This document shows, one piece after another, positions 8,051 through 14,943 of a DNA stretch of 23,131 bases. Within the stretch, counting starts at the first letter, position 1. Each line of letters opens with the position of its first letter. Origin of the DNA: Propionibacteriaceae bacterium UBA5174 (GTDB lineage: Bacteria; Actinomycetota; Actinomycetes; Propionibacteriales; Propionibacteriaceae); contig DHWU01000069.1 of NCBI GenBank assembly GCA_002413345.1, positions 1 to 23,131 on the forward strand. The letters are read 5' to 3'. A program made the translations under genes and the position numbers. The notes beneath the pieces were generated by a model, which saw nothing but the letters and a program-made list of their open reading frames with translations, had not been told where the DNA came from and made no database searches.

Positions 8051-9144
8051 TGTTCGCGATCGAACTGCTGCCAGCTGGCGAGGGAGACGCGCTCGTTGTC
8101 GAATATGGGACGGAATTCAACGAGAGGTACCTCCTTGTTGATGGCGGACCCGTTCTTCATTGGCCACAAGTGCGGGAACGCCTGTTGAAGCGGAGGGACG
8201 CTTGCTATGAAGCGGTTGTCGTGTCGCACATCGATGAGGACCACATTGGTGGCGTCTTGAAGCTGCTTGAGGACCCCGACCTCCGCCGCCGTGTTGACGC
8301 GATCTGGTTCAACGGCTACGCACATTGCGGCCCGCATGGCAGCGTGCTTGGGCCCATCCATGGCGAGCAGCTCACAGGGCGCATCACGCAAGACGGCTAC
8401 GACTGGAACCCGGGATTCGCAAACCCGCCGACGCCACACACCGGGGGGGCAATAGTCGTTCGCGAGGGGTTGCCCTTGCCGACCATCAGGCTCCGGGATG
8501 GCGCTGTAGTAACTCTGCTCGCGCCAACCCAGAGCCAGCTCCAACGTCTTGGCCGCGAGTGGGAGAAGGTCGTCACCAAGGCGGGGTTGGTGCCAGGGGC
8601 TGGCGCCGGAGCAGCCGGCAGTCACGTGAGAAAGAAGAACGTCAGTGCTCGAGAACTGCCGATCCATTTGGATCGCGAGGTGCTGAGACAGCTCGCCGCG
8701 AGAAGGCAGGTGGATGCGTCGGCTGCCAACGGAAGCAGTGTCGCTTTCGTGCTTGAGTACGAAGGTAAGCGGGTTCTACTTACGGGCGATGCGCATCCTG
8801 GTGGCCTACTTGAAGGGCTTAAGAAATATGCGAAGCTCACGGGCGAGCGACGGCCCCGGTTCGACTTGGTCAAGCTTCCTCATCACGGAAGCGGAGCGAA
8901 TGTGACCTCGGCATTAGTCAACGCGATAGATGCAGATCGATACCTAATTTCGAGCAACGGTGACGGGTGGGGACACCCCGACGATGCAGCAGTCGCACGG
9001 TTGATCCTAGGCTCTCCACGTCCGGTCACTCTCGTTGGCAACTACGCAAGTAATTGTCTGCGCACGTGGGCACAACGCGGAAGCGAAGTCGGGCTTACAG
9101 TTGTGCTGCCCGAGTCCGGAACGGGCATCCGTGTGCCGGTCTAG
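8050..9144 (+). CDS. Metallo-beta-lactamase-fold hydrolase paired with CHAT peptidase
   Basis: This 364-residue protein has the metallo-beta-lactamase fold of the ComEC/competence-like branch. It shows LLVDGG near residue 35, the metal motif SHIDEDHIGG with His60, Asp62, Asp64 and His65 (HxDxDH, an Asp where classical enzymes have the second His), TGDAHPGG with Asp247, and KLPHHGS with His278/His279. All main metal-ligand positions are therefore filled. A basic insertion around 185-220 (SHVRKKN) separates the two halves. There is no signal or membrane segment, so unlike ComEC it should act in the cytoplasm. It begins at the stop of the CHAT gene with a one-base overlap, implying a fixed partnership. 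Nucleic acid or a nucleotide is the likely substrate by family, but this is not shown by the sequence. Confidence 0.85.
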   Translation: MFAIELLPAGEGDALVVEYGTEFNERYLLVDGGPVLHWPQVRERLLKRRDACYEAVVVSHIDEDHIGGVLKLLEDPDLRRRVDAIWFNGYAHCGPHGSVLGPIHGEQLTGRITQDGYDWNPGFANPPTPHTGGAIVVREGLPLPTIRLRDGAVVTLLAPTQSQLQRLGREWEKVVTKAGLVPGAGAGAAGSHVRKKNVSARELPIHLDREVLRQLAARRQVDASAANGSSVAFVLEYEGKRVLLTGDAHPGGLLEGLKKYAKLTGERRPRFDLVKLPHHGSGANVTSALVNAIDADRYLISSNGDGWGHPDDAAVARLILGSPRPVTLVGNYASNCLRTWAQRGSEVGLTVVLPESGTGIRVPV

Positions 9145-9495
9145 TCAAGTAGTCGGACCGTCCGAGATTGGCTGGTTCGGCATGGAGCGCACCAATCGAA
9201 CTCAACTCGGCGTGCTCAGTCGCCCCCCGACTGGTTCCAACGGTGCACCTTGCTAAAGCCACGACTATGGGTGCACGTGAGTTCGCCAGCGATCGCGTGG
9301 TGCACCCCTTCCGGCGCCTCGCCGGCCCGGTAAGCGGTAGGGGCGCCAGCTTGGTCACCAGTCCGCATCAGCGCGACCCCGCCGACACGCCCACACCGAG
9401 GACCACAGGAACTCGACGGATTCCTTTGCCACAGATAGGCTCCAACTCGTCCCAAAATCGAGAGAACTGTCGGTAACAACCGTAGTGAGATGCCT
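9145..9495. other. Intergenic region after the CHAT-MBL operon
   Basis: No credible gene is seen. The overlapping minus-strand frames here are Arg/Pro/Ser-rich shadows without ribosome sites. The stretch contains three GTGCAC sites. One is the palindrome GGTGCACC at 9242-9249. The others are GGGTGCAC at 9269-9276 and its exact reverse complement GTGCACCC at 9300-9307, which together form an 8-bp-arm hairpin that could end transcription of the operon, although no T-run follows. Confidence 0.4.
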
Positions 9496-9540
9496 GTTGG
9501 GGCACCCCCCCGCAGGTTCGAGCCCTGCCGCCACCGACCA
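9496..9540 (+). pseudogene. 3' tRNA fragment, candidate attachment-site remnant
   Basis: The segment looks like the last part of a tRNA: a possible variable arm TTGGGGCA-CCCC, a T-arm GCAGG-TTCGAGC-CCTGC with five pairs, an acceptor strand CGCCACC, and ACCA at the end. No 5' half is present, so it cannot be functional. Bases 9510-9547 align to the 3' end of tRNA-Pro at 2209-2245 with 34 identities, three mismatches and one extra base, including several bases beyond the CCA. The variable-arm look instead suggests a tRNA-Ser origin. Either way, partial tRNA 3' ends are usual scars of integrated elements. Confidence 0.55.
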
Positions 9541-9600
9541 TCTTCCTTCCAGTCTGAAGAAGGTTCACCGTGCTGCGCCCATTGGTGGCGCGGCCCAGGC

Positions 9601-10038
9601 TCAGTCGCTGAGGGTCGCGATAGTCGAGGCGATGCGGCGTTCGCGGGTAGCGGGTGACTTGGCTGAGGCGATGGCCTCGGCGTATCGGCGCTGGTTGCTG
9701 TAGCTGAGTTGCTCCCACGCTGCGGCGGCCGCCGGGTGTGCGGCAAACGCGTCGGCAAGATCTGCTGGAATCTCGACGCTGCGTGGGGAGGAATCAAGCT
9801 CGACGGTCACCGTGTGGGTTTGTCCGGCGGCGATTCCGGCGGCTTCGCGCACCGCTGCGCTGGTGCCGAGGAGAAAGCGTCCACCCATTGAAGCGATGCT
9901 GGTACGCCAGGTGTGTCCGTTCACGGTCGCGGCCACTTTGGGACGGCGGCCGCTGCCCAGCTTTTCAACAACGGCATCGGAGACGACGAAGCCAGCGGTG
10001 TTGCCACCGGTTGAGAGCAACTCGGTTGTGAACTCCAT
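9601..10038 (-). CDS. YdeI-like protein with DUF1905 domain
   Basis: This 145-residue protein has a DUF1905 beta-barrel-like domain at residues 1-80 (MEFTTELLSTGG, then GFVVSDAVVEKLGSGRRPKVAATVNGH) and a YdeI/OmpD-associated helical tail containing FAAHPAAAAAWEQLSYSNQRRY. This two-part order is common for actinobacterial YdeI-family proteins, some of which are linked with bacteriocin or stress tolerance; the biochemical role is unknown. I prefer the ATG at 10038 because the DUF1905 match starts there; a longer frame starts at 10098. It lies about 130 bases downstream of hipA on the same strand, so it may or may not share its transcript. Confidence 0.82.
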   Translation of the reverse strand: MEFTTELLSTGGNTAGFVVSDAVVEKLGSGRRPKVAATVNGHTWRTSIASMGGRFLLGTSAAVREAAGIAAGQTHTVTVELDSSPRSVEIPADLADAFAAHPAAAAAWEQLSYSNQRRYAEAIASAKSPATRERRIASTIATLSD

Positions 10039-10169
10039 AACCCAAGTGTGTGACGGCGGCACCCGGCCAGTCACGGATTCAATGGCATAGAGGGCCAAAC
10101 GCAGCCTGGGGCCACCGAGGCCGGGTCATGAATCAGTCTTCGACAATCTCGACCTGCGAGGTATTCAGT

Positions 10170-11492
10170 TCACCGGGCGCTGTTTCCTGGGTCCTGTGGG
10201 GGAGCGAACGAGCCGGAGTTGCTTGCCGGTGTCGTCTTGGCGCGGGCGCTGTGTTGCGGCTTCGATTGTCCGCCAGCACCCAGCACCTTGGGTTTGAAGT
10301 GGGTGAAGATTTCGGGGCTAATCGCGGTCTCGAATTCGTCCAGCTTCGACTTGCGGACACCATTTCTTGCCGCGATCTGACGCCAGGAGCGGAGGGCTGC
10401 CCCGATTCGGCTGGTGATGTTTGCGGTGTCGTCGGGGCTGAGGCCGAAGACAGCTGCCGACTCGAGTACCGCTTCGGCGCATCCTGCCTTCTCGATCTCG
10501 CCAGCTATCGACGTTTGTCGAACCCCCGCGCCCGGGTTTGGGTTCAGATCAAAGGCCGGTGCCAGTCGCCATCCAGATGCCGTTCGAATGAAACCGTGGT
10601 TGCGGAGGTGGTCGTCGGTGTTGTTGATGGCCACATTGAACGCCATTCTGGTCCACAGTTCGCGCAGGTCACTTTTCGGGCTGGCGGACAGTATCGCCAT
10701 CTCGTCTGCGATGTCCAGGTAGTCCATCGACTGGCCGTCGCGGGCGCCCAGAAGCGCCATTGCGCTCATGTAGCCAATGCGGGTCCGTCCGTCCCTGTCG
10801 AAGCGCTCGAGGAGTAGCACGGCACCTTCGTCGAACTGAAGGATTCGATGCTTCGCGGTGTTGATGCCCGCCTGCTCGGCCAGGTCGAGGGCAGTCGATT
10901 CCCAGGCCATCACGTCCCAGCGGTCTTGGTAGTGAGGGAATTTCGCGATGTGCAGGTGGTCGTCAGCGGCTACGGAAGCCTTTGGGCGGGCGCCACCGAG
11001 GCTTGCCGTGCCCGCCTCCAGCAGCGTTCGAATGTCGTCATCGGTTTCTGCAGATCTGGCGACCCTGTCGGCTGCTCGCAGCAGGCGCGGCATCTGGATG
11101 AGTTTCGGTGTGTCCACATGGTCGGCCAGGTAGGGGCCATCCGCGTCGTGTCTGAACCTCAGCGACCCTTGACGGGTGTCGTCGGAGACCCCGAGAAGGA
11201 AATCAAGTTCAGACGGTTCCCGATTGCCCTGCTTGGAGGCGCGCCGCCGAATGAGGTTCCTACCCCACCGGTCTGGGGCGGCATCGCTGAACGTGCCAGG
11301 TAGGCCGCGAACGTGGTTAGGGCCGGTTTGGAGCCGCAGCTGCGGGTCGATTGGGTAGGAGTCGCGCCGGGCCAGGTAGGCGGGGTCGTAGGTGAAGGTG
11401 CTGCTGAGCGTTCGGGCGGTTTCGACGTGGATGGTGCCAGCCCGCACTGTGGTTCCGTTCAGTTCGACTGCGACCTGGATTCGCTCAGTCAT
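10170..11492 (-). CDS. hipA: HipA-family serine/threonine kinase toxin
   Basis: This 440-residue protein is the toxin kinase of a HipBA module; E. coli HipA phosphorylates glutamyl-tRNA synthetase and causes dormancy. The N-terminal subdomain starts MTERIQVAVELNG and contains LPGTFSDAAPDRWGR. The ATP-binding glycine loop is TASLGGARPKA. The catalytic motif NNTDDHLRNHGF places the DDH around residues 293-295. The metal-binding DFG-like motif is LAPAFDLNPNP. All key elements are intact and length matches the family. The last 40 residues are Ser/Pro/Gly-rich and look disordered. The ATG overlaps the hipB stop by four bases. Its target in this organism is not known. Confidence 0.93.
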   Translation of the reverse strand: MTERIQVAVELNGTTVRAGTIHVETARTLSSTFTYDPAYLARRDSYPIDPQLRLQTGPNHVRGLPGTFSDAAPDRWGRNLIRRRASKQGNREPSELDFLLGVSDDTRQGSLRFRHDADGPYLADHVDTPKLIQMPRLLRAADRVARSAETDDDIRTLLEAGTASLGGARPKASVAADDHLHIAKFPHYQDRWDVMAWESTALDLAEQAGINTAKHRILQFDEGAVLLLERFDRDGRTRIGYMSAMALLGARDGQSMDYLDIADEMAILSASPKSDLRELWTRMAFNVAINNTDDHLRNHGFIRTASGWRLAPAFDLNPNPGAGVRQTSIAGEIEKAGCAEAVLESAAVFGLSPDDTANITSRIGAALRSWRQIAARNGVRKSKLDEFETAISPEIFTHFKPKVLGAGGQSKPQHSARAKTTPASNSGSFAPPQDPGNSAR

Positions 11493-11791
11493 GCGCGGAC
11501 CCGTTTCGGGAGCTGCTGGTCGGCCCGGGCCCGTCCGAAGTCGGTTTCGTACGGGTCAGTGGCTTGGGTGACACCTTCAAGGATGCCAAGCGCGGAGCAG
11601 ACGTTGAGGAACGTGTCGAGCCCGACGTGTACGTCCCCGGCTTCGAGTCGGGTGAGGGTACTGCGCGAGATTCCAGCTCGTTCGGCTACCACTTGGGCGG
11701 TGAGTCCGAGGAGTTTGCGCCACGCCTGCAACTGCTCACCTATGGTGTGGGCGGCTGTGGTGGTGCGTCGCGGTGTCGGTCGGGTGGCCAT
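11489..11791 (-). CDS. hipB: HipB-like HTH antitoxin
   Basis: This 100-residue XRE/Cro-type helix-turn-helix protein is the antitoxin and autorepressor for the adjacent HipA kinase. The helix-turn-helix is LTAQVVAERAGISRSTLTRLEAG, followed by VGLDTFLNVCSALGI, the usual XRE ending. I chose the ATG at 11791 (MATRPTPRRTT); an in-frame ATG at 11827 would add twelve residues but would place the start within the palindromic promoter region. The final four bases overlap the hipA start (ATGA), so the two are translationally coupled. Upstream are two palindromes that may be its operators. Confidence 0.9.
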   Translation of the reverse strand: MATRPTPRRTTTAAHTIGEQLQAWRKLLGLTAQVVAERAGISRSTLTRLEAGDVHVGLDTFLNVCSALGILEGVTQATDPYETDFGRARADQQLPKRVRA

Positions 11792-11801
11792 GTCAATCAG
11801 G

Positions 11802-11825
11802 GTAGATCTACTGCCGCATATATGC
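11802..11825 (-). promoter_or_regulatory. Two palindromes upstream of hipB, putative operators
   Basis: GTAGATCTAC (11802-11811) and GCATATATGC (11816-11825) are perfect 10-bp palindromes a few bases upstream of the chosen hipB start. HipB proteins bind palindromes in their own promoters, so these are the natural candidates. They differ from each other in sequence, so at most one may be the true HipB site; the AT-rich one may hold the -10 region. Confidence 0.4.
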
Positions 11826-11923
11826 AACGTTAAGCGGCCTAATGGTTCGTCTGTGCGGCACTAACAACCTAGCTACGTGGGCGGCAATGCCTTCAGTCGC
11901 TGGCCATTAGGCGGACGAACAAG

Positions 11924-12907
11924 TCAGGGTTTCGCGACCCGGCCAATCATCAGCGCAACCCCCGGGTTGGCTCCGGTCACGTCGAGTCGCACCATGGGAT
12001 TGGCGGCCTGCCAAACCCGGAAGAGTTCGTCGGCGAACCCTTGTCCAACCAGGTCGACGCCGGTGAAGTCCAAGATCACGTGCTCGAACTCCGCCAAGCC
12101 CAACACGAACCGTTTCGCCTGGGACCTACTCAGGAACTCCGATCCGTGGCGCACCAGTTCGATCCGGGGTGTGCTCCGGACGAACTCGCCCTCCTCGGTG
12201 TACGCGGCGAAGACGTCCAACAGCTTTCTGGTGGTGTCCAGGTCGAGCGTCATGGTGACGGTGGTGCCCACCGTGGAGCCCTGACCCAGCGCCACGTCGG
12301 CGTTGCGGTTGTCCACTACGAAGCGATAGCCGTTGGCGTCCAAGGCGAACCTGTCGACCGCTTTCGAGGTGAAGAAGATGCCCTCACCGGAATGCCGCTG
12401 TGGGTCCGTGGTTCGTTTGCCCTTGGTTAGATCGACCACTGCGTCGGCGACGTCGTCGTAGCCGAAGGAATCGGCGATGTTCTGGAACGCGCCGATTCCG
12501 TCATCGGCGACCACGACCTGCACGACGCGACCTTGCCGCGAGAGTGCTGCCCTAAGGGTGGTTCCGCGGGAGTGATCGATTGCGTTGTTCGCCATCTCGG
12601 TGACGGCGTAGCCAAGAATGTTGCGGGCCTGCTCAGAGATCTGGCCCAGCTCGGATCGGACCTGCGCCCAGACGACGTCTTCGGCCAACCTCGTTAGTTG
12701 GAACTCCGCTGTCCACTCCGCAGGTGTTGCGGAACCTCGACGCAGTTCCAGCGATTCTCGTCGCAACACCGCGGGGCTAAAGCGGCGGTGGCCCCCAGAA
12801 CTCAACTCTGTGCTGAGTAGTCCTTCGTTGGCGAGCTGGCGCACGCGACTCACCGACAAGCCGAGCAAGCGGCTCGCCTCGCCGATCCCAATTAGCCCTT
12901 CAGTCAT
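11924..12907 (-). CDS. MerR-type HTH + GHKL ATPase + STAS-like (DUF4325) fusion regulator
   Basis: This 327-residue protein joins three parts. Residues 1-50 (IGIGEASRLLGLSVSRVRQLANEGLL, GGHRRFS) are a MerR/BldC-like DNA-binding helix-turn-helix. Residues 75-225 are a histidine-kinase-type ATPase with the N box EMANNAIDHS, G1 box DDGIGAF and G2 box GEGIFFTSKAVD. Residues 245-325 match the STAS-like DUF4325 domain (EFLSRSQAKRFVLGL, VDLVGQGFADELFRVW). No phospho-acceptor histidine domain is present, so it is a one-component regulator rather than a sensor kinase; anti-sigma-like switching by ATP is plausible. The ATG at 12907 begins six bases from the first operator. It probably controls its own gene. 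Confidence 0.87.
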   Translation of the reverse strand: MTEGLIGIGEASRLLGLSVSRVRQLANEGLLSTELSSGGHRRFSPAVLRRESLELRRGSATPAEWTAEFQLTRLAEDVVWAQVRSELGQISEQARNILGYAVTEMANNAIDHSRGTTLRAALSRQGRVVQVVVADDGIGAFQNIADSFGYDDVADAVVDLTKGKRTTDPQRHSGEGIFFTSKAVDRFALDANGYRFVVDNRNADVALGQGSTVGTTVTMTLDLDTTRKLLDVFAAYTEEGEFVRSTPRIELVRHGSEFLSRSQAKRFVLGLAEFEHVILDFTGVDLVGQGFADELFRVWQAANPMVRLDVTGANPGVALMIGRVAKP

Positions 12908-12912
12908 GAGAT

Positions 12913-12934
12913 AAATCTACACCACTGTAGATTT
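12913..12934 (-). promoter_or_regulatory. Operator 1 of the MerR-GHKL regulator
   Basis: This is a perfect inverted repeat: AAATCTACA (12913-12921), four-base spacer, TGTAGATTT (12926-12934). It lies within 30 bases of the regulator's start codon and matches operator 2 almost exactly, so autoregulation is the natural reading. Confidence 0.7.
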
Positions 12935-12965
12935 AGGTTATCGATAAGCCGCTAATGGGGCTGCG

Positions 12966-12987
12966 AAATCTACAATTCTGTAGGTTT
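12966..12987 (-). promoter_or_regulatory. Operator 2 of the MerR-GHKL regulator
   Basis: This is a second copy of the same site: AAATCTACA (12966-12974), four-base spacer, TGTAGGTTT (12979-12987), with one mismatch between arms. The centre-to-centre distance to operator 1 is 53 bases, about five helical turns, which would put bound dimers on the same face of the DNA. Confidence 0.65.
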
Positions 12988-13096
12988 TGCTCCTGGGTTC
13001 GATGACAACAACTCCTCCTTGCCGGGTGGGCAGTGAGGAGCACCAGGTGGCCGCAGTCGCCTCACCTAGGACATCGAGCCTGTTGAATCGAACCGG

Positions 13097-13867
13097 CTAA
13101 ACAGGACGAACCAGTTCGTCCCAGCGGGCTTGCAGGACGCTCAGGTAGGCGGCGGCGTCCAAGCCGTACCTCCCAAGGGAGAAGCCGTCGTTCGCTTCAA
13201 CGAGCACCACCGAGCCCTCTTGGGTCACCCCCACGTCGATTGCGCAGCCTGCTGGCAGCCGGGGTCTGAGCTCGTCCACGATCGTCATCACCTCTGCGGT
13301 TGCCGGGGTGAGGGAGGCGTCTTTGTCGTAGTGCCGGATTCCGACAATCTCGCCGTGCCTCACAAAGACCCGATGTTCACTTAGAAGCACGATCGGCTCC
13401 GAGCACCACACTGCGGCTGACGGGCTGGTCATCGGGAGCCCAGCGAGATCGGCAGGTTCCGAAACGACCCGTCCGGTGAATCGCTTGGCCTTTGCGGCTG
13501 GCTTGATAAACAGCGGCTCGCCGCGGTCATACAGCCGGGACGTAACCGCGCCGAGCGTGCTGAGCCAGACCCGACGGCCAAGGATCGCCTCGGACGCGCC
13601 AAGGTAGTCCAGCGGTGTGGGCATGGGAAGGCCAAGCCGCTGCAATGCCACCCGAATGAACGGCAGCCGTCCGGCCACGAAGTCAGTGCTGCTCACCTGA
13701 AGCTGGTTGCGGTAAAGCTGTCGATACAGCGCTGGTGACACGTCGATGCCGCGGGTGTGCAGCAGTGCGTCCAGCCCGATCAGATCCTCCTCGAGGACGC
13801 CCGGAGCGACCAACTCCACAGTGGCTCGGTCGAACTCCGGCCAGCCTTGAATCGGCGGAGCTGTCAT
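13097..13867 (-). CDS. ATP-grasp domain protein (DUF4343-like)
   Basis: This 256-residue protein looks like a single-domain ATP-grasp enzyme of the DUF4343 type. The C-terminal half has FIKPAAKAKRFTGRVV (the ATP-binding lysine strand, near residue 120), VVLVEANDGFSLGRYG near 235 (metal-binding Glu and Asn with the terminal glycine loop) and an AIDVGVTQEG strand before it. ATP-grasp enzymes join a carboxylate to an amine or thiol using ATP; the substrates here are unknown. The ATG at 13867 (MTAPPIQGW) is preferred over the GTG six bases upstream. It sits upstream of the MerR-GHKL gene on the same strand, but the twin operators between them argue that they are separate transcription units. Confidence 0.8.
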   Translation of the reverse strand: MTAPPIQGWPEFDRATVELVAPGVLEEDLIGLDALLHTRGIDVSPALYRQLYRNQLQVSSTDFVAGRLPFIRVALQRLGLPMPTPLDYLGASEAILGRRVWLSTLGAVTSRLYDRGEPLFIKPAAKAKRFTGRVVSEPADLAGLPMTSPSAAVWCSEPIVLLSEHRVFVRHGEIVGIRHYDKDASLTPATAEVMTIVDELRPRLPAGCAIDVGVTQEGSVVLVEANDGFSLGRYGLDAAAYLSVLQARWDELVRPV

Positions 13868-14004
13868 GGCCACAATCTAGCGAACGGGGCTCGTCGGCCC
13901 AGCTGGCACGCCCTCACCTGTGAGAGGTTCGGTGACTGTTCGGGTCTGCGAATCGCGCACCGCTGCTGTGGTCGAGCAGGAAGCGGCTACGGGCGCCAAC
14001 TATT

Positions 14005-14010
14005 GGGAGG
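14005..14010 (+). promoter_or_regulatory. Ribosome binding site that sets the DUF6304-like start
   Basis: GGGAGG lies five bases before the ATG at 14016. Upstream in-frame starts (GTG 13920 and later GTGs) have nothing comparable, so the shorter protein is favoured. Confidence 0.7.
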
Positions 14011-14015
14011 CAAAT

Positions 14016-14648
14016 ATGGACCGGCTTCATCTAGAGGGCACCTATGCGGACGCCGCCGGTGGTGTCGAGGCTGTGACTTGGGTGTTAGCCCCGTCTTCAC
14101 TGCCCGGATGGCGCGGCAGGTACGAAATCACCACCCAGATCCGGGGCGAATCCGTGCAAGGAGCAGACTTCGACGGTCTTGAACCGGCAACTGCCACCGG
14201 ATCACTGAGCCTGAATCGAGCCGGTGAGCTCGATCACTGCGTCCTCTCGGTTCGGGTTCCTTCTCGAGTGGACGGCAGTGCGGGCATGCTCGATTTGGAC
14301 ATGGCCCTCGACGGCGGCCCAGCGCCGCTGACGACTGCCACGCTCAGGGTGGGCGAAGAGGTGTACAGCCACTCGCAGGTGGAAATTCTCGAAGGTGTGC
14401 TGGGCGCATTGGCCCAACTGGCGCGTCCTCACCTGTGGGAGTGCTGCCTGACCTGCGGGCTGTCTGATTACAGCCCCGGGGGTCAGGGGCTGATGGGCAT
14501 GCGGTGTCACCGTGACGCCCGCGAGCAGTACCTCGCGGTTCGGACCAAGGCGGATTATTGGCCGGTGCCGGTGACTGAAGAGGTTCCGGAGTTCTACCGA
14601 TGCAGTGCCTACGAACTACGCATCCCAGGCACCGGATATCGCGGCTAG
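14016..14648 (+). CDS. DUF6304-like protein with Cys cluster
   Basis: This 210-residue protein resembles a Streptomyces-type conserved family that I recall as DUF6304; the name is from memory and should be checked. The first 150 residues are beta-rich. The C-terminal part has ECCLTCGLSDYSP, then MRCHRDAREQYLAVRTKADYW and PVTEEVPEFY. The Cys-Cys-x2-Cys plus a later Cys-His could bind a metal. The family ends with PGTGYRG, exactly as here, so the gene is complete. Function is unknown. It is followed by a REP-like hairpin 65 bases downstream that could also help end its transcript. Confidence 0.75.
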   Translation: MDRLHLEGTYADAAGGVEAVTWVLAPSSLPGWRGRYEITTQIRGESVQGADFDGLEPATATGSLSLNRAGELDHCVLSVRVPSRVDGSAGMLDLDMALDGGPAPLTTATLRVGEEVYSHSQVEILEGVLGALAQLARPHLWECCLTCGLSDYSPGGQGLMGMRCHRDAREQYLAVRTKADYWPVPVTEEVPEFYRCSAYELRIPGTGYRG

Positions 14649-14713
14649 ATTCGGACGAATGTCGCCGGGTGGGAGCCGGTCGAGAGCTTGTGCTGAAAAT
14701 TGGCTCGCTTTGT

Positions 14714-14760
14714 TTGGGGACGGTTCCTTTAAGCGCTGCGCATAAAGGAACCGTCCCCAA
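14714..14760. repeat. REP-like hairpin, copy 1
   Basis: The left arm TTGGGGACGGTTCCTTTA (14714-14731) and the right arm (14743-14760) are perfect 18-bp reverse complements around an 11-base loop, AGCGCTGCGCA. A nearly identical element in the same orientation lies at 18632-18680. The G-rich GGGGACGGTTC core resembles REP sequences mobilised by RAYT (Y1) transposases in many bacteria. No such transposase is in the window. Confidence 0.85.
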
Positions 14761-14943
14761 TGCAGTCCCAATGCACCGCACCGATGCACTCAATTTGCTC
14801 GAGGCGCTTGCGACCTAACGAGTGGGATGTCTCCTTTTGCCGGATCGCATTCAGAACACAGTTTCCGCAGACGTGCAGACGGCGTAGAAAGTGCTCTAGA
14901 TTCAGCGGTACGCGAGGCGCGATCCGGGGCGGGGGATGCAATT

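Noticed and set aside
9216..9797. 193-codon minus-strand frame across the tRNA fragment
   Set aside because: It overlaps the YdeI gene end and the tRNA-like fragment, is Pro/Ser/Arg-rich, and shows no motif.
10050..10817. 255-codon plus-strand frame opposite hipA
   Set aside because: hipA on the other strand has intact kinase motifs and a coupled hipB. This frame is its shadow.
11837..11912. GCCTAATGG / CCATTAGGC inverted pair between hipB and the MerR-GHKL gene
   Set aside because: Arms of nine bases separated by 58 bases can arise by chance, and no T-run or promoter element supports a role.
14714..14760. REP-like hairpin as an intrinsic terminator
   Set aside because: The stem is strong but no T-run follows on either strand, and a near-identical copy occurs elsewhere. 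A repeated element explains it better, though it may still slow transcription.
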